The notes beneath the pieces are model-generated. The model made no database searches. It worked only from the letters and a program-made list of their open reading frames with translations, and was not told the origin of the DNA. Position numbers and translations under genes: made by a program. This document shows positions 49,393-62,600 of a DNA stretch of 64,000 bases, piece by piece. The stretch covers positions 2,806,638 to 2,870,637 of the forward strand of contig VZSR01003805.1 in NCBI GenBank assembly GCA_013398615.1, written 5' to 3'. The first letter of the stretch is position 1; each line of letters begins with the position of its first letter. The stretch is from Brachypodius melanocephalos. Its lineage: Eukaryota > Chordata > Aves > Passeriformes > Pycnonotidae.

Positions 49393-50990
49393 GTGCGTGA
49401 AAAATGTTGGGAATGTGGGTCCATATTGATTTTATATTAATGTTTGATGTGCAGAGTGGGAATAATATTCCAGTGGCAATTCCTCTCAAGACATGCACCA
49501 TTACACAAAATAAATGTCAGTGTCTGCCCTTCATGCATACAGCCTTCTGATTCACATAGATAATTTGAAATTTAGGTTGTCCACTCCTCTTTCTTAGCAG
49601 AGAAAAATTAATTAGCGTATCCTGAAACCATTGTTTAGATAATAACATCAGGGATTTTTTTTCTGCTCCTTTCACTCTTGTTCGGAGACTTTGAGCAATG
49701 CCAAGTGTTCAGATTCACCATGAAAGATAAATACTGAGGTCTGATCCATCCTGCTTTTCTCCTGTTCTCTACTGCTCCTTCCTGTATCTCCCTCAGTTTT
49801 TCTGATGACTTCTTAGTGAAAGCCCTGTTTCAGATAGTCTGTATCAGAGAACACAGAGATAGAATAATGATTCTAAGCATAAATATATTCTGATAAATCA
49901 CAAGTCAGTGATAGGTAAAAGTCAAGTTTTGATAAGAAATGAGTCAAGTTCTGAAAAACACAAGCCAGGCCTCATAAGCAATTTTGATTTTTTTCTTGAA
50001 TATGCTAGTTTCTAGGCTATTATAATTATGTTTGGGTGTAATGTGGAGGCTTTGCAATTTTATTGTCAATGAAAAGTGCACACTTCATAGCTGGACACTG
50101 AAATCCACTATTCCTTTAGCCAAAAATTGTGCACAAAAAAGGGAAAAGAATATTTCCACACTCTATACAGAGTACAGAGGCTGATGGTGTGGGAATGCCC
50201 TGAAATTTGCACAGAGATGTTGTGTTCTCCTCTGCTGAGAATGACATCTGTAAACATCATGGTGGAGAACACTATCCACTGATGCACGGAGAAAAATGTC
50301 TAATCGACTTATTTTATTGCCTGAGAAATAATTTGAATAACTCAAAAGAATTTGATTGTCTCTATTGTGAACCTGAAGGCAGGACCGAAAAAGTCCAGGC
50401 TGTGAGTTTTCCATGGTGACTGAAACCAACCAGATTGGTGGGACTTGTATGAATTGTGCACACGGCCGGTACCTTCTGGGATCAGAACTTGATTCTCACT
50501 GCAAATTTTCTGGGGCTGTGTTTCTTTCAGTGGCCTTAAATTTCCTGTAGACAGGGAAAAATTAAAATGAGTAAGCTATCATGTCAGTCAGCTTTAGGAA
50601 AGAAAACATATTTTCATTAAACCAGATATGTTCTTAGAAGAGATTACTTTCCTTTGGTCAAAGAAAGGATGGTATCCTCACTTCCAGTTTCCCCTGTGAC
50701 TTAAGAAAACAAACAGAAAAATCCCCATGGTGAGCTAGGATGTTTGCCTATATTAACATTAAAGGAGTTACTTAGTTTAGTCACTTTAAAGTAGTAAGAA
50801 ACTGTAGATACCATATTAGCTGCTAAAAAAAAAAAACTCTAGAAAAAACAGAAACGCTGATTTATTCACTTGGGCTTAAAAAGGAGTTACCAGGTGGTCT
50901 CTTTCCCAAAGTTTGGGCTGATAATACATTGAAGGCTTACAGAATAAAGAAGCATAAGCCTCAAGCATCTCTTCTCCTCATATTCTTTTG
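49393..50990. other. AT-rich non-coding DNA, no gene seen
   Basis: Nothing recognised. A tract of 11 A lies at 50826-50836. Confidence 0.6.
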
Positions 50991-51008
50991 AATTACTGTA
51001 CAGTAATT
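50991..51008. repeat. Perfect 18-base palindrome
   Basis: AATTACTGTACAGTAATT equals its own reverse complement. Perfect nine-base arms are expected roughly once in AT-rich DNA of this length, so it is weak evidence for a binding site. Confidence 0.85.
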
Positions 51009-53809
51009 TATGTAAGTGGCTTCTGTTGCTCCCTTAATGACTACATAATTTTCTTGCTGTGTTTCCTCACACGGGATCACAAGATGACTACACAGTTACT
51101 TCAGTGATATCAGTACTGGACTAGACAATCTTAGATTTCTAGACTGAAATATCTCCACGGAACATGAAAAAAAGGGAAAAAATATTATGCTTTTCATGCT
51201 TGAACAAATATAACAGGGATTAAACCCCAGGTTGTTAACAGTAAGGTAGTGGAGAGGTATTGCTAGAAACTTTTCATATCTTAGTTTAAAAATGATACCC
51301 TAATACATTCCAGAAAAATACTGAATAAAAATATGACTTTTGACCATTTTCAGTGCTGTTATATTTAAAATATTTCCATTTCTTCCCTGGTAAGCTGCCA
51401 ATTTTAGAAAAAAAATATTATTCAGAGTAAGTTTTTGTGCAGAATTTTGAGTTGATTTTATGCTAAAAGTATTGGTTTTTTTACTTACTGGCAATATACT
51501 TAAGTGTAAATAGTATACTAAGTTAATTGAACAATATTTTCTTGATCACATAAGTTTTTTTCAACAAGATAGAAAATGTCTTTCAACTTTCTGTTAGATA
51601 AAAAAGAAACTTATACAAATATTGCTTAGTAACACTTTTATTATAATGGTTTCTAAGAAAAGAAAATTAGGACTATGTAATGTTTCTCTTCACCAAGGAA
51701 AACAATAGAGAGAACAGGAGAAACTGTTTATGTGGAGTATAAAATGCTTCTCTCTTCTTAGGAGATGCCAATACCTTCTGTTTCATCATATCAACAAATT
51801 TCTCTTATGTCTTAGAGCACAGTTTGCTTACAGCTTCCGGTCCAGAAAAGGATTTTGAGATGCAGTTGAAGCAGTAAGCCTGTAATAGTTTATTATGTTG
51901 TGAATTTCCATTGCTCATTCCTATTGTGCAGGTAATGACTTTGGGGGCAGAGAGTGAAATGAAATTCCCCATTGAGTAGATAAACACTCATTTATTACTG
52001 CTTCTCTGGGTGCCAAATTATAGGGTAGTTGATAGTGAGAACCTCTATCAGTTTTTAGCCTTTGACTCCAGATGATTGAGGTAATCACATGACTCATATC
52101 ACCTCCAAAGGAAAAGCTCCTCTTATGAAAGAGTGGTTGAAAGATTGTTGCTGCATTATTAATAAAAAACAGAGGCAACACAGAATCCCTGATGTCTCAG
52201 GACGGTGAGGTGAGACTTTGAATTGTCTCACAGGAAAGGGTTTTATTTTATTTATTTTCTTCTGGCAAGTTTTGCATTTCCTTTGTTGCCACAGGCAGCT
52301 GTAGTGCTTTCATGCATAGAGTACAAAATGCAAATAGCAGCTCTGCAGTTTATGAGTGGTTGGAAATGCTTAGTGCCACAGAATGACAAACCTACTTGGG
52401 AATGTGTTATCTCCTACATACATTTCTATTTTGTCATACATCTACTCAGAGTTCCTGGGTAACCTTGACGAGCATGGACGCTCTGCTAAAGTCACAATGA
52501 TGGTGATACGGGATGGCAAAACACTTGGAGCAAGCATCAAGATAGGGTCCTATTGCTTCAGTGAAAAAAAAAAATCACTCTTCCTAATCACATACACATT
52601 GAATTGGTGAAGGGTATGCAGTCAGAAGCTCTGTGTTTCATTAATGATGGATGATGTAATCCAATAATGTAGTTTAAAATTAACATTTCGTATGGACTCA
52701 CCTATGGTTAATTTGTAATGATTTCACTTTTATTTTGAAGGTTTAGGTTCAATGCTCCAGGAGCCCTGCCTTGGGAACACTCTCTCACAGGTTTAGCTGA
52801 TAATGTTTAACAAGAGCCAGGGCAGCAATGACACCTAATCCATATGAGATTTAAGTAGCAAGAGATTCCCTCCCATCTAGAACATTCCTATTGCTTATAG
52901 CTCACTGTCATTGGCACTTCTTTCAAAAGGAACTAGTTATCCTTATAAGATAATGAACTTCTTTATATTTCTTATTTAATGGGTTTAACATTCTTCAGGT
53001 GTATGAACACATGATGTTTGTTTTTTGTGCCCCCTGATTTTGCACAGCAACTTGCAATGGGTGTATGTGAAATGTGTGTCCACCTAATAAGTACCTACCT
53101 AATGAAATAACACTCTTTAGTAACAATGTGCCTTGGCTAGCTGATATGATGAGGCAAGGGTAAGTCACACCACAAAACAGAGTGCAAAATTTAAATTACT
53201 GAGGTCTGGGTTTGGGGCTTTTTTAGTGAAATTGATTTTAAGTTAGTCATATGTTTGTCTTTATTGCCCATTCAACAGTTTTATTAGTAAAAAGTGCTGA
53301 GGTACAGTTTTAGTTGAAGAACAGAAGCACTCAGCAAGCTCTAAGTGAAGTAGGCTGTGTATGTTGGCAATGGAAAGGACAGTGCTGTGGAAGTTCACAG
53401 TATGTTTGTAGTTCCTTGTCATACTTTAGCTGAGCTATGACTTCCATGCAAGTCCAAAGAAAATCAACCACGATGATCAACATTCTAGAAAACTCCCCAA
53501 ATCCACAATTTGAAAGAATTAGTCAATTGAAGAAAAGATTTCAGATTGAGATTCAGATACATGAGAGGTTGTTGCAAATAGGAAAGTACTAAACTGCCCT
53601 TTTGTCCGTGGGGAACAGAAAAAGAATAATAATTTTACATTCTAGTGAGGGAGATTTAAGTTAGACATTGGGGAAACCATTGTAAGTGTAAAATTAGTGA
53701 AGTACAGCAGCTGATGGATTAGAGATGCTGCAGCATTTCTGTTGAAGATTCTGGGAATGAGCTAGGCAAACTTCTGTCAGAAGCAGGTTAGCGATCCTTG
53801 TTGTGAGCC
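51009..53809. other. AT-rich non-coding DNA, no gene seen
   Basis: No gene or repeat family recognised. Open frames at 51921-52181 and 52223-52610 are short and featureless. Confidence 0.6.
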
Positions 53810-53870
53810 CAGGGGTGGCAAATATGGCTCGTGGCATCCCTACCCACCCTGGCTAGGTCAGGTCTATGTT
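53810..53870. mobile_element. Possible relic of a hAT transposon end
   Basis: CAGGGGTGGCAAATATGGCT resembles the CAGGGGTGGGCAAA-type terminus shared by many Charlie-like hAT elements. No matching inverted end or 8-base target duplication was found nearby, and the match covers only about 20 bases. Confidence 0.15.
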
Positions 53871-56800
53871 TATACTGTGCTTGGGAGGCAGTAGGGTTAA
53901 AAAATTTGAATTGCAGTGGCTTCTTTGCACTTCTTTACCCTTTACTTCTTCATGATTGTGTCTCTTACTTTGCTCTTGTTGGGGTATAAGATAAAACTTA
54001 TACTTTTGACCAGCAAATTTCCACAGCTTTCTTTTCCCGAGAAGGGTATTAAAAGAAAATGCAGCCTGTCTGTTTAATGCTTTGTTAGCCCTGGGTTTGT
54101 GTTATTTGGCAGTATTCTTTGTTCATGTGTTGTGAATGAAATATTTTTCTAATAATTTGAAACAAAATTTGTATATTGTCATTACATAAAATTAAATCCT
54201 AGAAATTTATGGGTTAACTTCCATTTTTATTTAAAGAAGATTTGTGGAAATTAATTAAATTGGGGATTGTAAAATGCCCTTCTGGTTTTCTTTTTTGGAT
54301 ATCATAGCATAAATAAAGAGTTCCTTTTATTCTAAATCTATGTAGCATTGCATCATTTCCCACAATTTAAGCTTCTGTTCTCTAGAGAAGGTGTATTTAC
54401 AGTAAAGTCCTATGGTAATCAAGGTAATAAAATGTGTCTTGCCACGGCTGATGAAGACATTGTTTTCCAGAATGGATGGTAAAGTTCATTGGAGCATTAA
54501 AAAGGGTATTCTTGGTTTCTCATATGTAGATACAGCCTAAGCACTTGAATAACCAGCAGAGTCATTATGGTGTCTGCCTGTAAGAATACTGGTGTCGGTG
54601 GTGAGAAAATAGAAATATTTTTTGCTCATCACTGTCTTCTATATTTTTCCTTAGTATCTGACCTTTCTTGCCTTTATATTAATTTGCCCAACCTGCAGTT
54701 TGCCTGTCCATTTCTTCTTTTTGTTTCAGCCCAAGAGCTGGAACAGGAAAACTGTATTGGAGCCCCACTGATATATTTCATTTGAATGGTAATAAAGTTT
54801 AACTCACTGATATTATACAGTCCTAATGGATTTTATTTACAGCATTGGGGATTAGAAAAGCACTTTCTAACAAAAACCAAATCATTGTTTTCCACATAAA
54901 CACCTGTTCCAGTGTGCTCTTAGATTTGGAAAAAGAGCAGTGCAAAATTCCATTGACTTTTTTTTTTTTTAATTAGAAGAAATTTTAATTGTGATCTCAG
55001 AATTCACAAAGCTCTGTGCTCTTTCTGAGTGCTAAAATAGTGACATATATAGCTTCTGCCTCTCTTAAACCTCTTCTTTGAAAAGCACAATTAAAAGTGT
55101 ATTTTTGCTGTTACTGTCACCACACTTTAGTTCTATGACAATTTTAAAGGAGGAATTTGCTTTGAGTCCAACAGGATGGGGCTGAAGTGCTACACATGAG
55201 AGAGAATATATTCTAGTGGGCTTTTAATAGATTTTAAAAAACCCACTGTTTGTCTTACAGAAACAAGTAAAGGGCCTCCTGTGACACATAAGATTTTGTA
55301 AGCACACTGAACTGGCAATCAGCTAATCTCTGGTGTCAGAACGATATCAGTAATTGGATCCCCTATGAAACAACAGGAGTCAGTGGTGGGTGGATTGTTT
55401 CTGTGCAGTGCAGTGCAGGCAGATGAGTGCTCCATGCTCAGCTGCGAGGTTGTGGGAGCATGATTGCCACAGTACCAGGAGAATTGAGACAGGTTTTTAA
55501 TTACCGCGTTATTGAATTATTTGGTATTATTTCTTGCAAGTGCGCAATGAAGCACCATGTGAGAATACTAATTTCTACTAGGTTAATCATGTGTAGAAGG
55601 ACTTCTGTTGCATGCTTGTAGCCTGCTTGTGTCTTTTAGTTTTATAGTAATCATGAGAGATACCACTTTTACAGTTCTATACTTAGTGTAGGTAAATTTT
55701 TGAGTCAGGAATGATATTGTTAATGTGCTTGTGATATTATGATTGAAAGTCACAGGAGAGATTTCAGCTTTTCAGGGTACCACAATGGCAATGCCTTGTT
55801 GTTCAAGAAAAGAAAATAAACCTCCAAAACCCCCAAACAAAGAAAAAAAAAGCAAAATGTAGAAAGGAGAAGCAAGAATTAGTCTTATTTAATTTATTGT
55901 TTGTAAGAAGTGGGCCTGTTTTGACACAACTAATTATCAGAAGCCCCTGTTCTGCTTGTGAGTATTTTCACCAACAGCAATAACTCCTACAAGACAGATG
56001 TACTGGTATTTTGAAAGAGTGGTTTAAATATGTATGTGTATGAGTTTTTGCATCTATTTGATGTTAAAATTAATTTTAGAGACAGCCATGATGTAAGATG
56101 CTCTTTTTCTTTTACTGCCTCAGTCCATACTTCTGTGAAATAGTATAGCATATTTTCTGAGCCATTTAAGGCCCTAAAAGGCCAAATTTTTAATCACCAA
56201 AGTACCAAATAAAGCAAAGTCTTTGAAATTGTATAAAAACTTACTATCACATTATGTACTTAACATGACTTTAACAACAGCTTCAAGATTTTTTAATGGA
56301 AGTTAAAGTTAAAGAAGTTGATTTTTTTCCCCAGTTTTGACATAATTTTCCTTCACCCATCACCTGCAAATATTATTGATGCTTGAATGAGTCAAAATAC
56401 TTGAAAATTGTTTTACTATCTTATTCTAAATTGAGAGGAACTCAAAGTCAGTCCCTATTTAAATTATATCCATTGAGTGGAATTGGAAATGGAGAATATC
56501 CCTATGGGGAATAGGGACTATATAGGCAGAGGAATACATAGAGGGAGCATTTTAAAAAGGGTTTTGTTTATAATGGATGTTTGTGTGTTCTAAGTTTATA
56601 CTCTATTTTTATAATGTCTTCAAAAATGAACATAATTTCAGCATTTATCATCCATCCACAGTGACACTTTAATTGTTACTCTGCAAATCAGAACTAGGCA
56701 AATAGAAGGACAACAGTGTTGTGTCTTCTCAGCCATGTGTCATTACTATCTGACTAACAACAGTAAACTGTAGTTTCGTGCAGTTAAAGCAGGATTGTAA

Positions 56801-57023
56801 CTGACTCGGTAAAGAGATCAGGGAAGGATGTTTTAAGTCCAGTAAGTTTTGATAACCTTTCAAAGAAAGACAACATTTGATCTGATTTGGCATAGAAAAG
56901 AAGAGAGTTTTTTCTCTTCGAAATTGCTTCGCTACCAAGAACTATTTAATGGAAGTTATTTCCTTAAATGAAAGTACTAGGGATAAGCTCAAATTAGTCT
57001 TGTCTTTTCTGCCCACAGTGATT
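53871..57023. other. AT-rich non-coding DNA, no gene seen
   Basis: Nothing recognised other than 13 T at 54958-54970 and an A-rich tract near 55805-55860. Confidence 0.6.
54958..54970. repeat. Poly(T) tract, 13 T
   Basis: Uninterrupted run of 13 T. Confidence 0.9.
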
Positions 57024-57097
57024 AAATAAAAAAAATAAAAAAAAAAAAAACAAACCAACAAATCAGGTGTATTTGCCTTGGTTTTTTTTTTTTTTTT
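57024..57097. repeat. A-rich tract facing a T16 tract
   Basis: A-rich 57024-57050 and T16 at 57082-57097 are separated by about 30 bases and could pair as an A:T hairpin. The two tracts may have arisen independently. Confidence 0.85.
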
Positions 57098-57889
57098 GCC
57101 TGAATGAATGCTACATATTGAAGTAAAGCCTCCTCTTGCAGAGCCCTTAAATATCTGACCATGTCTTTACCCTACTTCGCTGGGATTCTCTGCAGCATTG
57201 GTTCAGAGGGGGATTTGGTCTTTTCCTTGTCCTTTCCAAAACTGCTGCTGTGGTAGACACACACGCTGTTATGTTTTGGGGTATTTTTTTAAGACTGTCT
57301 CCTCAACCATTACCTCTTGCCATAATTTTCCCCTACATTTAAATGTTTTTCTCCTCTGCTGTAGTTTTCTGTAAGAAGGCATTTTTTTGCTGGGTTTTGC
57401 TGCAGCCACTTTTCACATTTAGAGTACTGCTTTTTCAGCTTATTTTGGCAGATTGAGCAAAGTGATAAGATTGTTATGTAGGAAGGTTAGACAAATAGAT
57501 CAGTGCTGTCCTTGGCACTGATACTTTTCCAAATACTCTGTTTTCTTAGTTGTCTTTTTCATATTCCACATAATGTCAGCATCACAGATTCAGGGTCTTA
57601 ATCAGATCCCGACTTTGCGGTTATCGCTTCTCTTTTTTATGTCGGGCATTTTTTCCCAACAACATAAAAAAAGATAGTTTCCTTACCTCATTTTCTTTGT
57701 GTGAGAAATGCCATTTAGGGTTTACTTTACTTTGACCAATTATACATTTTTCCCACCTGCTGTTTCTGTGGCTGGATGTGCAATGAGGCAGCTTCCTGGT
57801 TCTCAGCGCTGGGTTGCTTGACAGGCTGTGTTGACTAATTGGTCTCTGCCATTTTCTCTGTCTTTATCTCCTTTCTCTCGCTCCCCCAG
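57098..57889. other. Non-coding DNA with a CpG-bearing inverted repeat
   Basis: No gene recognised. CCCGAC (57608-57613) and GTCGGG (57641-57646) are inverted around a 27-base loop holding two more CpGs, in otherwise CpG-poor DNA. Confidence 0.5.
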
Positions 57890-58239
57890 CTGGAGCAGAG
57901 CAGAGCCTCACTGAGGGCAGCCCAAAGGAAAGCATTCTCCTTGAGCTTCTGACAACCACCTCGTCTTCGGTGCTGTTATTAGCGAAACAAAAGCAAAAGT
58001 CCTCCTGTGGGCTTCCTGCAAGCAGTGAGGAGTCAAACTGTGAATTAAACATCTTTCCCCTACTTTACAGCTAGGAAAGAAACATATCCCTGACGTTTGA
58101 GGCACAGATCAGGCGGCTTTTTCAGACCACCAAAGAGACTGCTAAGTTTTTGGCACAATGTTTGTTTCGTCCTTTCAGGAGAAGTAATCATAGCATGCCA
58201 CATTTAGTAAGGCAATAGATTTAAGAACTGAATCACAAG
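57890..58239 (+). other. Candidate exon with very strong acceptor
   Basis: More than 30 bases of almost pure pyrimidine end in CTCCCCCAG immediately before 57890, one of the best acceptor sequences in the window, and CACAAG|GTAGGT follows 58239. From the acceptor, one frame stays open for 60 codons (57892-58071) to a TAG at 58072-58074. Its peptide is rich in Ser, Glu, Leu and Lys and matches no family I know. It could be a terminal or non-coding exon. Minus-strand frames of 62 and 65 codons overlap. No partner exon is identified. Confidence 0.2.
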
Positions 58240-59644
58240 GTAGGTATAAGATAAGTGCAGCATTCCATTCTCACACACTATATATAAACTTTGAGCATCT
58301 TTCTGCTCTTCAAATTGAAAAGCCCATATAAAAATGGATAGCTTTACCAGTGTTCAGAAAAGTGAAGGAAGTTAATGCTTAAAGTGGTTTAATATTTTAT
58401 GCACCTTCTTCACTAGAATTTTAATTCAATTTGAAAATTATAGAAAAGATTTCATGACATCATTCGAACAACATTTACTGGTAAATTGATGCCATCATAG
58501 AGCAGAATTGTCAGCTTTTTAATGTGTATTTCAAGTTGGGAATTTAAACATAACATTTGACATGTTCGTGCTTGAAGTTGTTTAAAAAGTGCTTTAAAAA
58601 AGTGTACTGAACAGAATACAGGAATTTACAGCTACAGCACCTAACCTGTCTTGATTCCACCCAATCAAAATGCCCTGTAAGTATAACATGATAGTGTTTG
58701 AAAAATTTCAGCACTGAATAGTAAATTGAGGTTTTGCACATATTTTCTTTTGTTTTAAGAAGATATATGGTCAAAGTTAAAGCTTTTGGGGTGTCTTTAT
58801 TGTGTATTTCCCTGTTTAACCTGCTAACAGCTCTTGGTTTGCTTATTTTGTTCTTTGGTCTATGGTTCTGGACTAACAGTCTATTTAAAATCTATGTTTG
58901 TATTCTTTATTTCTGATATAAAGACAACCTTAATTCCACAGTAAGATATTTTGATCATTTTGGGATTAGGTTCCTCTTTGCTATGACATATTCCTAATAA
59001 ACTGAAGTACCACAATTAAACTATATGTGAACTATAACTTTCTATGTTACGTTAACTAAAACTTCAATTTGCAGCAGGATAACATTGATAATATCCCAAA
59101 CACTGCTGTTAGAGAGACACAGTTGTCCAAGTGTACTATAAACTGGCCTTGAGCTGCTGCAGGTTCTGCAATTTACGTGTTGGAGGATGTGTTTAGCAAG
59201 ATCAGTGTCAGTGTCTCTGCATATTAAAGGTTTTCCTTGTACATCAGCTTCTTTGATGTCCACAGTAGGTACTCAAGCCAATGCAGCTGCACAACGTGGC
59301 AAACACCATCAGCTATACAGCAGATGGCCACCAAAGTTGTTGACCTTCAGGCTAAATACTCAGTTACTTTGAATATTGAATCTTCGATCCATTCTCCCTT
59401 ATCCTATTGACTCATAAAAATCAGCGTAAATTTACAACAGAGAAGTTTCATTTACTTCTTTTTGACCTGGCTTCGTGTCTCTTGTATGTGTATGCATACC
59501 GATACATAAAAATAATTCCCAAAGTATGTAGTTTGAAGGTCCTTGGTAACTTGGTTTAATTTCAGCTTTTTCAAATTTAAATTCACAAAATATTTAGGTT
59601 GAAAAATTTTTAAAGTGTGACAATTGAGTTTTAATTGTGGCCGC
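58240..59644. other. AT-rich non-coding DNA, no gene seen
   Basis: Nothing recognised; open frames are short. Confidence 0.6.
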
Positions 59645-59666
59645 TCAGGATTAAACCTAATCCTGA
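59645..59666. promoter_or_regulatory. Inverted pair of TAATCC homeodomain sites
   Basis: TCAGGATTA (59645-59653) and TAATCCTGA (59658-59666) are exact reverse complements around AACC. TAATCC is the core preferred by K50 homeodomains such as OTX, CRX and PITX. Head-to-head sites a few bases apart suit dimeric binding. Occurrence by chance is possible and occupancy is unknown. Confidence 0.4.
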
Positions 59667-62600
59667 CTGCTAGATCCCTTAGCCATTTTATAACATTTTA
59701 ATTATTAGTTATACCTGCACAAAACTATTTTTAAAACAAATGCCAATCTGCAATTCAAGGGTATGGTGTATTTTTCACATGCTTCAGTTGACTAAATGGC
59801 TTATAACAGCTGGTACTGTACAGCACCAAGATTATTTTCCTCATAATTTTCTCATTAATATACAAAGCAAAAGTTCTGTCAAAGAAGTTTACTAAGCTGT
59901 GGATTTATCTGGCATCATAGTGTTTAAGGAGTTGTTTAAGTTAAGTTCTGAAATCACTTTCCTGGGAAAGGGAAAGACGTGATGAAGTGTAAGGTATTAT
60001 CTCTGACCACCAGTGGCCATCATCTCCACCCGTCCGTTCTCTGGGAGGAACTGAGGTCCAGCTCATGGATCCCTCTGGATGGATACAGGGAGGTAGCTGA
60101 TGAATGCTCTGAAGTTTGTCCCTCCTGCTCAGTCATGGTTCCTTCTGCTGGTGTCTGTGGAGGCTGGCCCTTTCCTTGACACACTTTTGAGCAGGAGAGA
60201 ATCACAGAAAAGACAGGACTGGGCTAGGCAGCAAACACCTTTTACATAAAGATAAAAAGAGAAGCTTAGGGAGGAGGTGTGAGTGCTGTCTAGCCCATTT
60301 TGTCTTCTGTCAAATGCCTTTCTGTATTTCTAACTAGTCAGTGCGGGCAGTTTCCTTAAAAATCAAAATGGGTAACATTCTGGTGTATGTCAATGAATAT
60401 GCAAACAGACAAGTTTGGGGATCCTTTGACTTCAACTCTCTCATCCAAATGAGAAGTGTTAACACACTTCACAGGGGAAGCAAAACAGAACTAGGACAAC
60501 TTATTCTTTGGTAGAAGGCATCACTGCTGTCTTTAATTGATCATAGCTGTGGGTACATATGAGCACCTTTCTTTGCTGTTATTCTGCAAACAGGTTTAAG
60601 GTAATGCCCCTCACAAAACTCAGGAGGAGGATCCATTGAAAGATTGCTCTTAAAACTAAATATAGTTTTTAAAGAGCATGTTATGCAAAGAGCCTATGAT
60701 GGTTTTTATTGAAAATGAAGGTAAGATTTGGAGAAGAAATTAGAAAGTTTTTATATTTGTCATACGTTTTCTTCAATACCGTATGAACCCTTGTCTGCTG
60801 ATCAGTTAAGTTCATTTGCAAATATGAAGTGAGGGGAAAGAGATTACCCAGAAGAAAATCTGTATGGTATACAAAGCTTTCTATTTCATAAAAGAAATCA
60901 GATCCAAATCCAACTAGTAGTGATTCAGTAGTTAGCAGTGAACAGTTATTGCTTGGTCAATTGCAAAATGAGAAATCGAGACGATACCTACTTGGTATTT
61001 TTGAAAAACTCTTTTCCACCTGAGGCAAATGTGTTTGCTGATGTTAGTCAACATTGGAGTGGCACGGGAAATGAGGCTGCAGGAATTTTGTAGGATATTT
61101 GATTAGTATTTACATAATGCTCGTGACTGACACTCATGGTAAATGAAGCCAGATGTTAGATAGAAAGTCCACTGTTTTGGCTGCATTTAATTTTTTTTTT
61201 GTAGACATTCTTTCTGTACTGTTTAAACTAGAGTACACTTTTCATTAACTTCAGTGGATGAAGGATCATGCCCTTGCATCATAATTTTATTGAATCTTAT
61301 TGGAAAAAGTGTTCACATAGGCCCTGGAAATGTTTCATGTTTCAAAGGAAACAGACTACATTACGATTATATTTAGAGAATGGAGAAAAAGACTTTAAAT
61401 TAGAACAGATTCCTGTAGATTGCATTTGCATTAATGGGAAGTGCTGGAAAGGTTTACATGATATAATTCTCACTTGATGATTGGGGAGTATATTAAAGAT
61501 GGAAGGTGTTTCCAAGCCATTGCTCCTTAGTCTGTTCTGTGAGTACAGCAAAATTTCTGGCTGTTCATGTGGAAATGACTGAAAAATATCCATGAAATTA
61601 AGAAAAAAAATCTGAAAATTTACCATCTTCAGTAGAAGCTTGTCTAATTTTAATGTATGCTGTGGGTTCAAATTTACGTCCCTTTGTCAGTAAGGTAATC
61701 TGAAAGGGTTTAATTGGGAAATACCTATCACCCTTTTCCTCAGTGGGACTGAGCTTTCAAACCTATTCAAATTCATCATCAGTCTTGTACAAATTATCTG
61801 AGAAAGCCTAAGGAAAATTCAATGGGAATATTTCCCTCAGGATCCACCATACTGATTACAAAATATATCCATGCTTAATACTGAGTTTATGTTTGTATCT
61901 TCGCATCTTATCATGAAAGAGATTCAGTGTACACATTCATGTGGAGCCAGTGATGTTGCAAGCACTTGCAGCTCTGATAAATTTTGTAACAGCTTGCATT
62001 TACACCAAACTCTGCTTTGCACTTCTGACAAAAATACATATGTAACTCCCAGGGCATAATATGTGTGTTCATTTTCTCACCAGACATGCAAACCTGATGC
62101 ATCAGACTTGACAGTGTATAAGAGAACATTTCCTATTTTGAACCAGCTCTACTAACACTCTGTCACCTTCTGTAATAACCCTTTACCTTTCCTAGGATGA
62201 ACCAGAAATGTTTGCACTCATGAAAAGCTGACAGTGACATGCAACACTGATTTCTTGTCATTACCATCAGCTGCATGATTCTATAATGTACAATAGCAGC
62301 TGGAACTCAGTTGTGAAATAAAGACCACACAGTTGGCTTTTGGGACCTTCTACATAAATGTTGTGAAATTGCTATGGAGTATGACTTCCTTTATTTTAAG
62401 AATGCATAACTTTCTTACATGTAGTGTTAGTGTTTGCTTTCTATTGGGCTTGCAAAATTGTGACTGGCTCAGTCTCAGTAGAATCTTTTTTTTCCTTTTA
62501 TCATTTAACTTAAACTTTGTGGTTGTGGAAACTTGATCTGATTTTTCATCAAGTTGAAGGTCAAATTCTTTTACAGATTAGGACAAAATTAGATTAAATT

